Positions 1-8,809 of a DNA stretch of 64,000 nt are shown here, piece after piece. This DNA comes from Sphingopyxis sp. USTB-05. GTDB taxonomy: Bacteria > Pseudomonadota > Alphaproteobacteria > Sphingomonadales > Sphingomonadaceae. The translations under genes were made by a program, and so were the position numbers. The DNA is taken from NCBI RefSeq assembly GCF_023822045.1, contig NZ_CP084712.1, positions 4,399,001 to 4,463,000 on the forward strand. The letters are read 5' to 3'. The first letter of the stretch is position 1; every line of letters begins with the position of its first letter. The notes under the pieces were generated by a model that saw only the letters and a program-made list of their open reading frames with translations, was not told the DNA's origin and searched no databases.

Positions 1-2
1 CG

Positions 3-278
3 ACGATCGTCGCGAAAGAAAGCGCCTATAATATGGACACCGAAAAGGTCGCGGTGCCGGGGCTGGTGCAGGTGCGCAGCGCGAACGGATACCGGATCGA
101 TGCGAGCAATGTCGCGGTCGACCTAAAGACGCGCAGCCTTGTCGGGCAGGACGGTGTCAACGGCGCGTTGAACATCGGCCAGTTTTCCGCGAACCAACTG
201 TCTGCCGACCTCGACCAGCGGGTCGTGCGCCTGCAGGGCAATGCGCGGCTCAGGATCAATCAGGGAGTGCTCAAATGA
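3..278 (+). CDS. lptC: LptC-family LPS export protein, C-terminal part (cut by window edge)
   Basis: Only the last about 90 residues are present; the frame is open to the left edge, so the true start lies outside. The visible part has the LptC/OstA-like beta pattern (ends near NARLRINQGVLK) and its stop overlaps the start of lptA by four bases (ATGA), the usual lptC-lptA arrangement. In the family, LptC is a single-span inner-membrane protein of the LptBFGC complex that passes lipopolysaccharide to periplasmic LptA. Identity rests on partial sequence plus the lptA neighbour. Confidence 0.8.
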   Translation, partial: TIVAKESAYNMDTEKVAVPGLVQVRSANGYRIDASNVAVDLKTRSLVGQDGVNGALNIGQFSANQLSADLDQRVVRLQGNARLRINQGVLK

Positions 279-850
279 ACCGGCTTTGGACGATGAAGAG
301 CACGGCGCTTGCGGGCGCGGGCTTTGCGCTGACCAGCCTTGCGATCCTGTCGGCCGGCGGCGGCGATGCCGCGCAGGCGCAGGCGCTCGCCAATCACAAT
401 AGTAATGCGCCAGTCGATTTCGCGGCGGGCAGCATCGAGGTGCAGGATCGCGCCGACCGCGTCGTCCTTGCCGGTAATGTTCGCGTCACGCAGGCGGGGC
501 TGACAGTCACCGCGCCGCGGATGACGGTCGCCTACACGCGCAGCGGGGGCACCGACGTCAACCGGCTCGACGCGACCGGCGGCGTGACGGTGGTCAAGGG
601 CGACGAGACGGCGAAGGGCAATGTCGCGATCTATGATCTCGACCGGCGGCTGATCACGATGGTCGGCAATGTCGAACTGCGCCAGCGGGGCAATAATCTG
701 CGCGGCGGACGGCTGGTCATCGACTTGAGCAGCGGCCGCGCGACGGTCGACGGGCGCGGTGCTGCGCGCGGCCCCGATGGCAATCCGGTGCAGGGCGGCA
801 CGGGCGGGCGCGTCACCGGCACCTTCACGGTACCGGAAAGAAAGCAGTAA
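275..850 (+). CDS. lptA: LptA/OstA periplasmic LPS-binding bridge protein
   Basis: A 191-residue protein with an N-terminal signal sequence (hydrophobic run around residues 10-28, Ala-rich cleavage region near 35) followed by an OstA domain: vDFAAGSIEVQDRADRVV, then repeating N-x-x-I-Y-D and G-N-V-x-L strands. LptA forms the periplasmic filament carrying LPS from LptC to LptD. It is translationally coupled to lptC. In many alphaproteobacteria lptB and rpoN follow; here they do not, and the next large gene is an Atm1-type exporter. Length fits the family. Confidence 0.9.
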   Translation: MNRLWTMKSTALAGAGFALTSLAILSAGGGDAAQAQALANHNSNAPVDFAAGSIEVQDRADRVVLAGNVRVTQAGLTVTAPRMTVAYTRSGGTDVNRLDATGGVTVVKGDETAKGNVAIYDLDRRLITMVGNVELRQRGNNLRGGRLVIDLSSGRATVDGRGAARGPDGNPVQGGTGGRVTGTFTVPERKQ

Positions 851-954
851 CCAACTGCTTTAACCCGGTTGCAACCACGCGCCTGCACCTAGGATTTGGG
901 ACCAGATCACCAGCGGAGCCGGGGGGCGACGCCGCATAGTCGAAAGCCGTCCCC

Positions 955-1104
955 ATGCGCTTTTCCCCCATCGTCCCGCCCCGACGTCCGCTGTTCGGCC
1001 GCCGTCAGGAGCCCCCGGCCGCGATCGCGCCGACGCCGACATCCGAAGAACGCCGCCTGATCGACCGTATCATCCGTCACGCGGGGTATCGCGAGTCGCG
1101 GTAG
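955..1104 (+). CDS. Small basic protein of 49 residues (candidate)
   Basis: An ATG frame of 49 codons lies in the 358-base gap between lptA and the ABC exporter. The product begins MRFSPIVPPRRPLFGRR, is Arg/Pro rich in its first half, and ends in a probable short helix, EERRLIDRIIRHAGY. A GC-rich purine stretch (ggagccggggggcg) lies some distance upstream, so ribosome binding is not clear-cut. An 8-base dyad (1104-1111 with 1127-1134) starts on its stop codon. I recognise no family. The helix-like end and clean frame favour a real small gene, but chance is possible in GC-rich DNA. Confidence 0.4.
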   Translation: MRFSPIVPPRRPLFGRRQEPPAAIAPTPTSEERRLIDRIIRHAGYRESR

Positions 1105-1207
1105 TCGTCACCGAATTCACATCGCCGTGACGACGGATCAGTTGAAAAGCCCGTAAGCGCCAGGAGCCGCTTGGCGTTGCGGCGTCGCGCCCCTACATGG
1201 GGCGCGC

Positions 1208-3028
1208 ATGCCGCCTGACACCTCCACTTCCGCCGAAGCCTCGCGCGAACCGCCCGTCCTTGCGACGCTGCGGCGTTTCTTCCCCTATTTGTGGCCGGCG
1301 GGGCAGGCAGAAGCGAAGGTTCGCATCGTCATCGCGGGGCTTGTCGTGCTCGCGTCAAAGGGCGTGCAGCTATCGATGGGCTTCCTCTATGGCGCCGCGA
1401 TCGACCGGATGGCGCCGGGGATGGAAGAGGGCGTGGCGCTGGCGATCGGACTGGTGCTCGCCTATGCCGGTGCGCGCTTTGCAGGGGTGCTGTTCGACAA
1501 CCTTCGCAATGTCGTGTTCGAACGCGTCGGGCAGGATGCGACGCGCGAGCTTGCGATCGCGACTTTCAGCCATCTTCACGCGCTGAGCCTGCGCTTCCAC
1601 CTCGCGCGGCGGACGGGCGAGGTCACCAAGGTGATCGAAAGGGGCACGAAGAGCATCGACACGATGCTCTATTTCCTGTTGTTCAATATCGCGCCGACGA
1701 TCGTCGAACTCGCCGCGGTGCTGATCATCTTCTGGACCAAGTTCAGCTTTGGCCTTGCGAGCGCGACCGCGCTGATGGTCGTCGTCTACATCATCTTCAC
1801 GCGCAAGGTGACCGACTGGCGCAATGCGCTGCGTACGCGGATGAACGATCTCGACACGCTGACGATCGGGCGCAGCGTCGACAGCCTGCTCAATTACGAG
1901 ACGGTCAAATATTTCGGCGCCGAGGAGCGCGAGGAAGCGCGCTATCGCGACGTCGCGGATCAATATGCGCGCGCCGCGGTGAAGAGCGAAAACAGCCTTG
2001 CCTGGCTGAATATCGGGCAGAGCCTGATTACCAATGCCGCGCTCGCGGGCGCGATGGCTTATACCGTGTGGGGCTGGTCGATCGGCGAATATAAGGTCGG
2101 CGACGTCGTGCTGGTGAACACCTTGCTTGCCCAGCTCTTCCGCCCGCTCGACATGCTCGGCATGGTCTATCGCGTGATCCGTCAGGGGCTGATCGACATG
2201 GAGGCGATGTTCCGCCTGATCGATACGCCGCCCGAGATCGCCGACGCGCCCGATGCGTGGCCGCTCGTCGTGAACGGCGGAGCGGTGGCGTTCGAGAATG
2301 TCGTCTTTGGTTACGAGCCCGACCGGACGATCCTGAACGGCGTCAGCTTTGCCGTCGGCGCCGGCGAGACGCTGGCGATCGTCGGCCCCTCCGGCGCGGG
2401 CAAGTCCACGATCGCGCGGCTGCTCTTCCGCTTCTATGATCCGCAGGGCGGACGCGTGCTGATCGACGGGCAGGATATCGCCAAGGTCACACAGAAAAGC
2501 TTGCGCGCGGAGATTGGCATCGTCCCGCAGGACACGGTGCTGTTCAACGACAGCATCGGCTATAATATCGCCTATGGCCGGGAGGGCGCGAGCGCCGACG
2601 CCATCGCGGCGGCGGCGGAGGGAGCGGCGATCGACGGCTTTATCGCGCTGCTGCCACAGGGTTATGATACCGAGGTGGGCGAACGCGGCCTCAAGCTGTC
2701 GGGCGGAGAGAAGCAGCGGGTGGCGATTGCGCGTACTTTGCTCAAGAACCCGCCGGTGCTGATCCTCGACGAAGCAACCAGCGCGCTCGACAGCCGGACC
2801 GAGGCGGCGATCCAGGATACGCTCGAACGCATCGCGGCGCGGCGCACGACGCTGGTGATCGCGCATCGCCTGTCGACCGTGGTCAACGCCGACCGGATCA
2901 TCGTGCTGGAGCGCGGGCGCGTCGCCGAGACGGGGACGCACGACCAGTTGCTCGCGATGCACGGGCTTTATGCCGACATGTGGGCGCGGCAGCAGGCCGA
3001 GCGCGACGAGGGCACTGTCGACGCCTGA
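1208..3028 (+). CDS. Atm1/HMT1-type ABC exporter (fused permease-ATPase)
   Basis: A 606-residue half-transporter. Residues about 30-330 form the six-helix exporter domain, carrying the hallmark NYETVKYFGAE seen in Atm1/ABCB7 proteins. The C-terminal ATPase has Walker A GPSGAGKST (near 392), signature LSGGEKQR (near 496), Walker B LILDEATSALD (near 517) and the switch His in VIAHRLST. Family members export glutathione-bound sulfur or metal species from the cytoplasm and support cytosolic Fe-S assembly or metal tolerance; the substrate here is not shown. A small ORF candidate separates it from lptA. Confidence 0.92.
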   Translation: MPPDTSTSAEASREPPVLATLRRFFPYLWPAGQAEAKVRIVIAGLVVLASKGVQLSMGFLYGAAIDRMAPGMEEGVALAIGLVLAYAGARFAGVLFDNLRNVVFERVGQDATRELAIATFSHLHALSLRFHLARRTGEVTKVIERGTKSIDTMLYFLLFNIAPTIVELAAVLIIFWTKFSFGLASATALMVVVYIIFTRKVTDWRNALRTRMNDLDTLTIGRSVDSLLNYETVKYFGAEEREEARYRDVADQYARAAVKSENSLAWLNIGQSLITNAALAGAMAYTVWGWSIGEYKVGDVVLVNTLLAQLFRPLDMLGMVYRVIRQGLIDMEAMFRLIDTPPEIADAPDAWPLVVNGGAVAFENVVFGYEPDRTILNGVSFAVGAGETLAIVGPSGAGKSTIARLLFRFYDPQGGRVLIDGQDIAKVTQKSLRAEIGIVPQDTVLFNDSIGYNIAYGREGASADAIAAAAEGAAIDGFIALLPQGYDTEVGERGLKLSGGEKQRVAIARTLLKNPPVLILDEATSALDSRTEAAIQDTLERIAARRTTLVIAHRLSTVVNADRIIVLERGRVAETGTHDQLLAMHGLYADMWARQQAERDEGTVDA

Positions 3029-3133
3029 GTTTGCCGGTTACCGTCTTTACAATTTTGTAAGTGATTCCCGCCAATTGGCGCTTTTGGGGACCAGTCCGTC
3101 CCATGGGCGGACGTCAAGGCGAAAGGTGGGATT

Positions 3134-5179
3134 TTGATCAGGCTGGCGATGTGTATCGCGATCGACCACGATCCGTGGCTCGTTGCGCTGGCGGTCGCGA
3201 TCTGCTGCGTCGGCGCCTTTGCGATCGTCCAGATGTTCGAACGCGCGCGCGACGCCGAGCGAAAGCAGGGGATCGCCTGGGCTTTCCTGGTCGCGGTCGC
3301 CGCCAGCGCGACGATCTGGTGCACCCATTTCGTCGCCATGCTGGCGTTTGAAGCGAAGGCGCCGGTGACGCTCGATCCCGTCTTGACCATCACCTCGCTG
3401 ATGGTCGCGATGGTCGGCTCCTTCGTCGGGTTCGCGGTCGCGGCGTGGGGCAAGGACGAGGTTTATGGCACCATCGGCGGGGCGCTGTTCGGCGGGGCCA
3501 TCGCGGCGATGCATTTTACCGGCATGACCGCCTATCGCGTCGATGGCATCGTCGCTTGGGACGATGCCTATGTCGCCGCGGCGGTGATTTGCGGCATGAT
3601 CTTTGCTGCGGCCGCGCTGACGGTGCTCCGTACCAGCCGCGAGGTGCGATATCGTGTGCCGCTGGCCACGTTGCTGATCGTGCTCGCGATTGCCTCGCTT
3701 CATTTTCTGGCGATGACAGCGATGCGGATTACGCCAATGGCGCTCGATGAAACGCCCTTGCGTCCGGCGGAGTTCAGCGCGCTGGCGCTCGCGACGGTAC
3801 TCGTCGGCGGGATTGTGATCTCGGCAGGCGTCTTCGCCGCGATGCTCGATCGCCAGACGCGCTCCGACGCGATGCGCGAGCTGACCCATATGGCGATGAC
3901 CGACGCGTTGACCGGGCTTCCCAACCGTGTCGCTTTTCGCGCCGAACTGACGCGGCAGATCGGCGGGGCGATCGTGAAGGGAGAGCGCGTCGGATTATGC
4001 GCGATCGACCTCGACCGCTTCAAGGAAATCAATGACGTTCACGGCCACAAGGCGGGGGACGAGGTACTCGCGCGGATTGCGCAGCGGATGCGCGATACGC
4101 TGGGCCATAATGAATTTTTCGCGCGGCTCGGCGGCGACGAGTTCGTCGCGCTGACGCGCTTTACCGATCGCGCGCAGTTGGGGGCGTTCGCGGCCCGGCT
4201 CGACGCCGAGCTGAAGACGCCGATGATCTTTCCCGAATTCGAGGCGCGGCTGGGCGCAAGCATCGGCGTGGCAGTCTTTCCCGACGATGCGGCGACGGCC
4301 GAAATGCTCGCGAACAACGCCGACCTTGCGATGTATCGCGCCAAGGCCGACGCCGCGACCGCGCCGTGCCATTATGATTGGCAGCTCGACGAGGCGATCC
4401 GCGACCAGCGCGAGCTTGCCACCGATCTGCGCGGCGCGATCGATCGCAATCAGCTCGACGTCCATTATCAGGTCCAGACATCGGTCACGACGGGCGAGGT
4501 CACGGGTTACGAGGCGCTGCTGCGCTGGACGCACCCCGTGCGCGGGCCGATCCCGCCGACGGTGTTCATCCCGCTCGCCGAAGCGAACGGCTTTATCCTG
4601 ACCCTCGGCGAATGGGTGATGCGGCGCGCCTGCGCCGATGCGGCGGCGTGGCCGCACGCCTCGAAGGTCGCGGTCAATGTGTCGCCGCTGCAGCTTGCGC
4701 ATGTCGACCTGCCGCGGCTGTTCCACCAGATATTGCTCGACACCGGGCTTCCGCCGCGGCGGCTGGAGATCGAGTTGACCGAGACCGCGATCATCGCCGA
4801 TCGCGAGCGTGCGCTGCACGTTTTGCGTCAGATCAAGGCGCTGGGCGTCGGAGTGGCGCTCGACGATTTCGGCACCGGCTATTCGTCGCTGGAGACGCTG
4901 CGCGCCTTTCCGTTCGACAAGATCAAGCTCGACCGCTTCTTTGCCGCCGAGCTGGAGGGCAATATCCAGTCGACAGCGATTCTGCGTGCGGTGCTTGCGC
5001 TCGGCAAAAGCCTGTCGATCCCGATCCTGGCCGAGGGGATCGAGACGGCAGAACAGCTCGAAGCACTTCGCCGCGAAGGCTGCGACGAGGCGCAGGGCTT
5101 TCTGATCGGCCGTCCGGGGCGCTCGGTTCCGGCTGGCGCCGAACAGAGTGACGCGCCCGGCCGGGAGTGCGCAGCCTGA
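3134..5179 (+). CDS. MHYT-GGDEF-EAL cyclic-di-GMP signalling protein
   Basis: A 681-residue membrane protein. The N-terminal 250 residues hold seven probable helices with the three MHYT-type motifs THFVAM (near 64), MHFTGM (near 125) and LHFLAM (near 190), thought to bind copper and sense a gas or redox signal. Next come GGDEF (RLGGDEF near 332) and EAL (YEALLRW near 459, DDFGTGYSSL near 576, LAEGIET near 632). Both catalytic motifs look intact, so synthesis, hydrolysis or both are possible. No RxxD inhibitory site precedes GGDEF. I chose TTG 3134, preceded by AGGTGGG; ATG 3149 is the alternative. Confidence 0.9.
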   Translation: MIRLAMCIAIDHDPWLVALAVAICCVGAFAIVQMFERARDAERKQGIAWAFLVAVAASATIWCTHFVAMLAFEAKAPVTLDPVLTITSLMVAMVGSFVGFAVAAWGKDEVYGTIGGALFGGAIAAMHFTGMTAYRVDGIVAWDDAYVAAAVICGMIFAAAALTVLRTSREVRYRVPLATLLIVLAIASLHFLAMTAMRITPMALDETPLRPAEFSALALATVLVGGIVISAGVFAAMLDRQTRSDAMRELTHMAMTDALTGLPNRVAFRAELTRQIGGAIVKGERVGLCAIDLDRFKEINDVHGHKAGDEVLARIAQRMRDTLGHNEFFARLGGDEFVALTRFTDRAQLGAFAARLDAELKTPMIFPEFEARLGASIGVAVFPDDAATAEMLANNADLAMYRAKADAATAPCHYDWQLDEAIRDQRELATDLRGAIDRNQLDVHYQVQTSVTTGEVTGYEALLRWTHPVRGPIPPTVFIPLAEANGFILTLGEWVMRRACADAAAWPHASKVAVNVSPLQLAHVDLPRLFHQILLDTGLPPRRLEIELTETAIIADRERALHVLRQIKALGVGVALDDFGTGYSSLETLRAFPFDKIKLDRFFAAELEGNIQSTAILRAVLALGKSLSIPILAEGIETAEQLEALRREGCDEAQGFLIGRPGRSVPAGAEQSDAPGRECAA

Positions 5180-5221
5180 TTCGGACCACAAATCGTAACT
5201 AAATTACTTGCCTTGGGTTGA

Positions 5222-5252
5222 CCCCTTGCGCCCGCGCCCTTTACGCAAGGGG
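5222..5252 (+). promoter_or_regulatory. Hairpin over the ribosome-binding region of ybaL
   Basis: A perfect 9-base inverted repeat (CCCCTTGCG at 5222-5230, CGCAAGGGG at 5244-5252, 13-base loop) ends two bases before the ybaL ATG. The right arm contains AAGGGG, the only Shine-Dalgarno-like stretch. In RNA the stem would hide it, so it could act as a translational switch. It could equally be a DNA operator, or a coincidental end of a weak promoter (TTGACC at 5218-5223). Confidence 0.5.
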
Positions 5253-5254
5253 CT

Positions 5255-6892
5255 ATGCCGCATGACACCAGCCTGATCGGAACCATCGTCGCCGGTCTGG
5301 GCGTGGCGTTCCTGATGGGGGCGTTGGCGCACCGGCTGAAAATTTCGCCGATCGCGGGCTATTTGCTCGCGGGGGTGATGGTCGGGCCGTTCACCCCGGG
5401 GTTCGTCGCCGACACTGGGCTCGCGCTGCAGCTCGCCGAGATCGGCGTGATCCTGCTGATGTTCGGGGTCGGCCTCCATTTTTCGCTGAAAGACCTGCTA
5501 TCGGTACGCAGGATCGCGGTGCCGGGGGCGATCGCGCAGATTGCGGTCGCGACCGCGCTTGGCATGATGCTCGGACTGTGGCTCGGCTGGTCGGTCGAGG
5601 GCAGCGTGGTGTTCGGGCTGGCACTGTCGGTGGCATCGACCGTCGTGCTGCTGCGCGCGCTGCAGGCGCGCGATATGGTCGAGACCGAAAAGGGGCGGAT
5701 CGCGGTCGGCTGGCTGATCGTCGAGGATCTGGTGATGGTGCTCGCGCTCGTGCTGTTGCCCGCGATGTTCGGCGATCGCGGCGATGAGGGGGGCTCAGCT
5801 GGGCTGCTCCAGTCGGCGGGCATCGTGCTCGTCAAGGTCGTCGGCTTCGGCGCCTTCATGTTCGTGATCGCGCGGCGCGTGCTGCCGTGGGTGCTCCACT
5901 GGGTCGCGCATTCGGGGTCGCGCGAGCTGTTCCGGCTTGCGGTGCTGGCGATCGCGCTGGGAGTCGCATTTGGGGCGGCGGTGATCTTCGACGTGAGCTT
6001 CGCGCTCGGCGCCTTCTTTGCGGGCATGATCCTTGGCGAGACGCAATTGTCGCGACGCGCGGCCGAAGAAACGCTGCCGCTGCGCGATGCCTTCGCGGTG
6101 CTCTTCTTCGTTTCGGTCGGCATGTTGTTCGATCCCAAGGTGCTGATCGAGCAACCGGGACCGGTGCTCGCGACGGTCGCGATCATTGTCGTCGGCAAAT
6201 CGGTCGCCGCTTTCGCGCTCGTCCGTGCCTTCGGTCACAATTCGGGGACCGCGCTGACGGTGTCGGTCAGCCTCGCGCAGATCGGCGAATTTTCGTTCAT
6301 CCTCGCGGGGCTCGGCGTCGGACTGAAAGTGCTGCCCGAGACGGGGCGCGACCTGATCCTTGCGGGGTCGCTCTTGTCGATCCTGTTCAACCCGATCCTC
6401 TTTTCGCTCGCGGTAAAGCGCATGCGCTCCGAAGAGCCGGAGGAAGTCGAGGCAGAGGGCGAGGATGCGCCCGCGCCGTGCAACGCCGGGGTCGTGCTGA
6501 TCGGCTATGGCCGCGTCGGCAGCCATATCGGCAGCCTGATCTGCGGGCGCGGTGAGGGGCTGACGGTGATCGAGGACCAGAAGGACATGGCGGCTTCGGC
6601 GCGCGAGGCTGGGGCGACGGTGATCGTTGGCGATGCGACGAAGGAAAGCATATTGCGACAGGCGGGGCTCGACACCGCGGCGACGCTGTTGATCGCGATT
6701 CCCGAAGGGGTCGAGGCGGGCGCAATCGTACGGCGCGCGCGGGCGATCAATCCGAAGCTGGTGATCGTTGCGCGCGCGCATTCGGACGAGGAAGTCGAGG
6801 ATCTGGTGCGCCGCGGCGCCGACCATGTCGTGATGGCCGAGCGCGAGACCGCATCGCGAATGGCCGAGCGGGCGATGCTGACTTTGGCTTGA
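5255..6892 (+). CDS. ybaL: YbaL-type monovalent cation:proton antiporter (CPA2, TrkA-N)
   Basis: A 545-residue protein whose N-terminus (ISPIAGYLLAGVMVGPFTPG, then GVILLMFGVGLHFSLKDL) closely follows the E. coli YbaL pattern. About twelve membrane segments cover residues 5-385, followed by a cytoplasmic TrkA-N nucleotide-binding domain (VVLIGYGRVGSHIG near 412, then VIVGDATKESILRQAG). The family exchanges K+ or Na+ for protons, gated by a bound nucleotide. It stands alone between an MHYT protein and recQ; a perfect hairpin abuts its start codon. Confidence 0.92.
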   Translation: MPHDTSLIGTIVAGLGVAFLMGALAHRLKISPIAGYLLAGVMVGPFTPGFVADTGLALQLAEIGVILLMFGVGLHFSLKDLLSVRRIAVPGAIAQIAVATALGMMLGLWLGWSVEGSVVFGLALSVASTVVLLRALQARDMVETEKGRIAVGWLIVEDLVMVLALVLLPAMFGDRGDEGGSAGLLQSAGIVLVKVVGFGAFMFVIARRVLPWVLHWVAHSGSRELFRLAVLAIALGVAFGAAVIFDVSFALGAFFAGMILGETQLSRRAAEETLPLRDAFAVLFFVSVGMLFDPKVLIEQPGPVLATVAIIVVGKSVAAFALVRAFGHNSGTALTVSVSLAQIGEFSFILAGLGVGLKVLPETGRDLILAGSLLSILFNPILFSLAVKRMRSEEPEEVEAEGEDAPAPCNAGVVLIGYGRVGSHIGSLICGRGEGLTVIEDQKDMAASAREAGATVIVGDATKESILRQAGLDTAATLLIAIPEGVEAGAIVRRARAINPKLVIVARAHSDEEVEDLVRRGADHVVMAERETASRMAERAMLTLA

Positions 6893-6903
6893 TGCCTATT
6901 TTC

Positions 6904-6930
6904 GTCATTCCCGCTTTCGCGGGGATCGCG
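6904..6930. repeat. Short palindromic intergenic element (single hairpin)
   Basis: The gap between ybaL and recQ begins with gtcattCCCGC-TTTC-GCGGGgat, a small hairpin of the kind scattered through proteobacterial intergenic DNA. A better-preserved relative is at 21625-21652. It may help end ybaL transcription but has no U-tract. Confidence 0.5.
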
Positions 6931-7004
6931 AGCAGGGCGTTTGCCGCCACAATAGATGAGTCCGGGGCTTCCCCCGATCGTCCAAACTTCCTATCGCCAA
7001 CTTA

Positions 7005-8783
7005 ATGTCCGCCGGCGCTCTCCTCCCGCTTCTCAAATCCACATTCGGTTTCGATGCCTTTCGCGGGCGTCAGGGCGAGGTTGTCGATCGCGTGATGGCG
7101 GGCGCGCGCACGCTCGCGGTGATGCCGACCGGGGCGGGAAAGTCGTTGACCTATCAGCTTCCCGCAGTCGCGCTGAATGGTTGCGTCGTTGTCGTGTCGC
7201 CGCTGATCGCGCTGATGCATGATCAATTGCGCGGCGCGCGTGCGGCGGGGATCCGCGCGGCGAGCCTTACCAGCGTCGATGCCGACTGGGCCGATACGCG
7301 GCAGGCATATCGCGACGGACAGCTCGACCTCTTGTACGTCGCGCCAGAGCGCGCGACGGGCGAAGGGTTTCGCACCCTTCTCGAAGCGCAGACGCCGGCG
7401 CTGTTCGCGATCGACGAGGCGCATTGCGTTTCCGAATGGGGGCATGATTTCCGCCCCGATTACCGCTTGCTGCGCCCGCTGCTCGATGCCTTTCCCGCGG
7501 TGCCGCGGCTTGCGCTCACCGCGACGGCAGACAAGCACACGCGCGAGGATATTCTCGTCCAGCTCGGGATTCCGGCCGACGGGCTGATCCTCGCGGGCTT
7601 CGATCGGCCGAATATCCGTTATGCGGTTCGCCCGCGGATCAGCCCGGCGAAACAGCTCGTCGATTTCATCGCTGCCAATCCGGGGCCGGGGATCGTTTAC
7701 GCCCCGACGCGCAATGGTACCGAGCGGCTTGCCGAACAGATCGCGGCGGCGACGGGCCGCAGTGTCGCCGCTTATCACGCGGGGCTCGACCCCGAACGGC
7801 GCGCGCAGGTGCAGCATGATTTCGTCGCGTCGGAGGATGGTATCGTCACCGCGACGGTCGCCTTTGGCATGGGGATCGACAAGCCTGACGTCCGCTTCGT
7901 CGCGCACGCCGGCCTGCCGAAATCGATCGAAAGCTATTATCAGGAAACCGGCCGCGCGGGGCGCGACGGCGACCCTGCCGAGGCGATGATGCTATGGGGC
8001 GCCGACGATTTCGCGCGCGCGCGCATGCGGCTTTCTGAGTTGCCTGAGGTACGCGTTGCGGGCGAGCGAGTGCGATTGAATGCGCTCGCGGCGCTGGTCG
8101 AGACGGTCGAATGCCGCCGCGCGCTGCTGCTGCGGCATTTCGGCGAGAACCCGCCCGAACGCTGCGGCAATTGCGACAATTGCATCGAGCCCGGGCGCCA
8201 GGTCGATGCGACGGTGCTCGCGCAGAAATTGTTGAGCGCCGTCTATCGTACCGGGCAAAGCTTTGGCGCGGGGCATATCGAGGCGGTGCTGACCGGACGC
8301 AGCGACGAGCGGATCGCGAGCCGGGGACACGACAAATTATCGGTGTTCGGGATCGTCGCGGGCGAGGAGGCGCGGCTGATCAAGCCACTGGTGCGCAGCC
8401 TGATGGCGCGCGAGGCGCTCGATACGACCGAGCATGGCGGGCTGATGCTTGGCCCCGCGGCGCGCGCGATGATGAAGGGCGAGACCGCGGTGCTGATGGC
8501 CGAACCGCCGGTAAAGCGGACGCAGCGGGCGTCGCGCGGCGGTGCAAGCGCGACGCCTAATCCTGTCGGGGATCCCCTGTTCGACGCGCTTCGAGCCACG
8601 CGGCGCGAGCTCGCCGCCGAGGCGGGCGTCCCGCCCTATGTCATCTTCCACGACGCTGTGCTGCGCGCGATGGCGAGCGAACGTCCTGCGACGCGGAGCG
8701 CGCTCGCCGACATCCCGGGCGTGGGCGGCAAGAAGCTCGAGGCGTGGGGCGACGCGTTTCTGAACGTGATCCGGCAATATTGA
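7005..8783 (+). CDS. recQ: ATP-dependent DNA helicase RecQ
   Basis: A 592-residue RecQ. Motif I PTGAGKS is near residue 40, DEAH box IDEAHCVSEWGHDFRPDY near 135, and motif VI QETGRAGRDG near 308. The RecQ C-terminal zinc site shows as CRRALLLRHFGE followed by CGNCDNC, and an HRDC domain occupies roughly 515-592 (DPLFDALRATRRELA to the end). RecQ unwinds recombination intermediates and stalled forks with 3'-5' polarity. The full domain set is present. The ATG at 7005 has no strong ribosome-binding site, but the protein start aligns with the family. Confidence 0.95.
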   Translation: MSAGALLPLLKSTFGFDAFRGRQGEVVDRVMAGARTLAVMPTGAGKSLTYQLPAVALNGCVVVVSPLIALMHDQLRGARAAGIRAASLTSVDADWADTRQAYRDGQLDLLYVAPERATGEGFRTLLEAQTPALFAIDEAHCVSEWGHDFRPDYRLLRPLLDAFPAVPRLALTATADKHTREDILVQLGIPADGLILAGFDRPNIRYAVRPRISPAKQLVDFIAANPGPGIVYAPTRNGTERLAEQIAAATGRSVAAYHAGLDPERRAQVQHDFVASEDGIVTATVAFGMGIDKPDVRFVAHAGLPKSIESYYQETGRAGRDGDPAEAMMLWGADDFARARMRLSELPEVRVAGERVRLNALAALVETVECRRALLLRHFGENPPERCGNCDNCIEPGRQVDATVLAQKLLSAVYRTGQSFGAGHIEAVLTGRSDERIASRGHDKLSVFGIVAGEEARLIKPLVRSLMAREALDTTEHGGLMLGPAARAMMKGETAVLMAEPPVKRTQRASRGGASATPNPVGDPLFDALRATRRELAAEAGVPPYVIFHDAVLRAMASERPATRSALADIPGVGGKKLEAWGDAFLNVIRQY

Positions 8784-8809
8784 TGCCGGACCGGACCGGC
8801 GAGCATCGG

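Noticed and set aside
1370-2962. Long open frame antisense to the Atm1-type exporter
   Set aside because: It mirrors a clear ABC protein, is rich in Arg, His and Asp, and shows no domain; typical of high-GC DNA.
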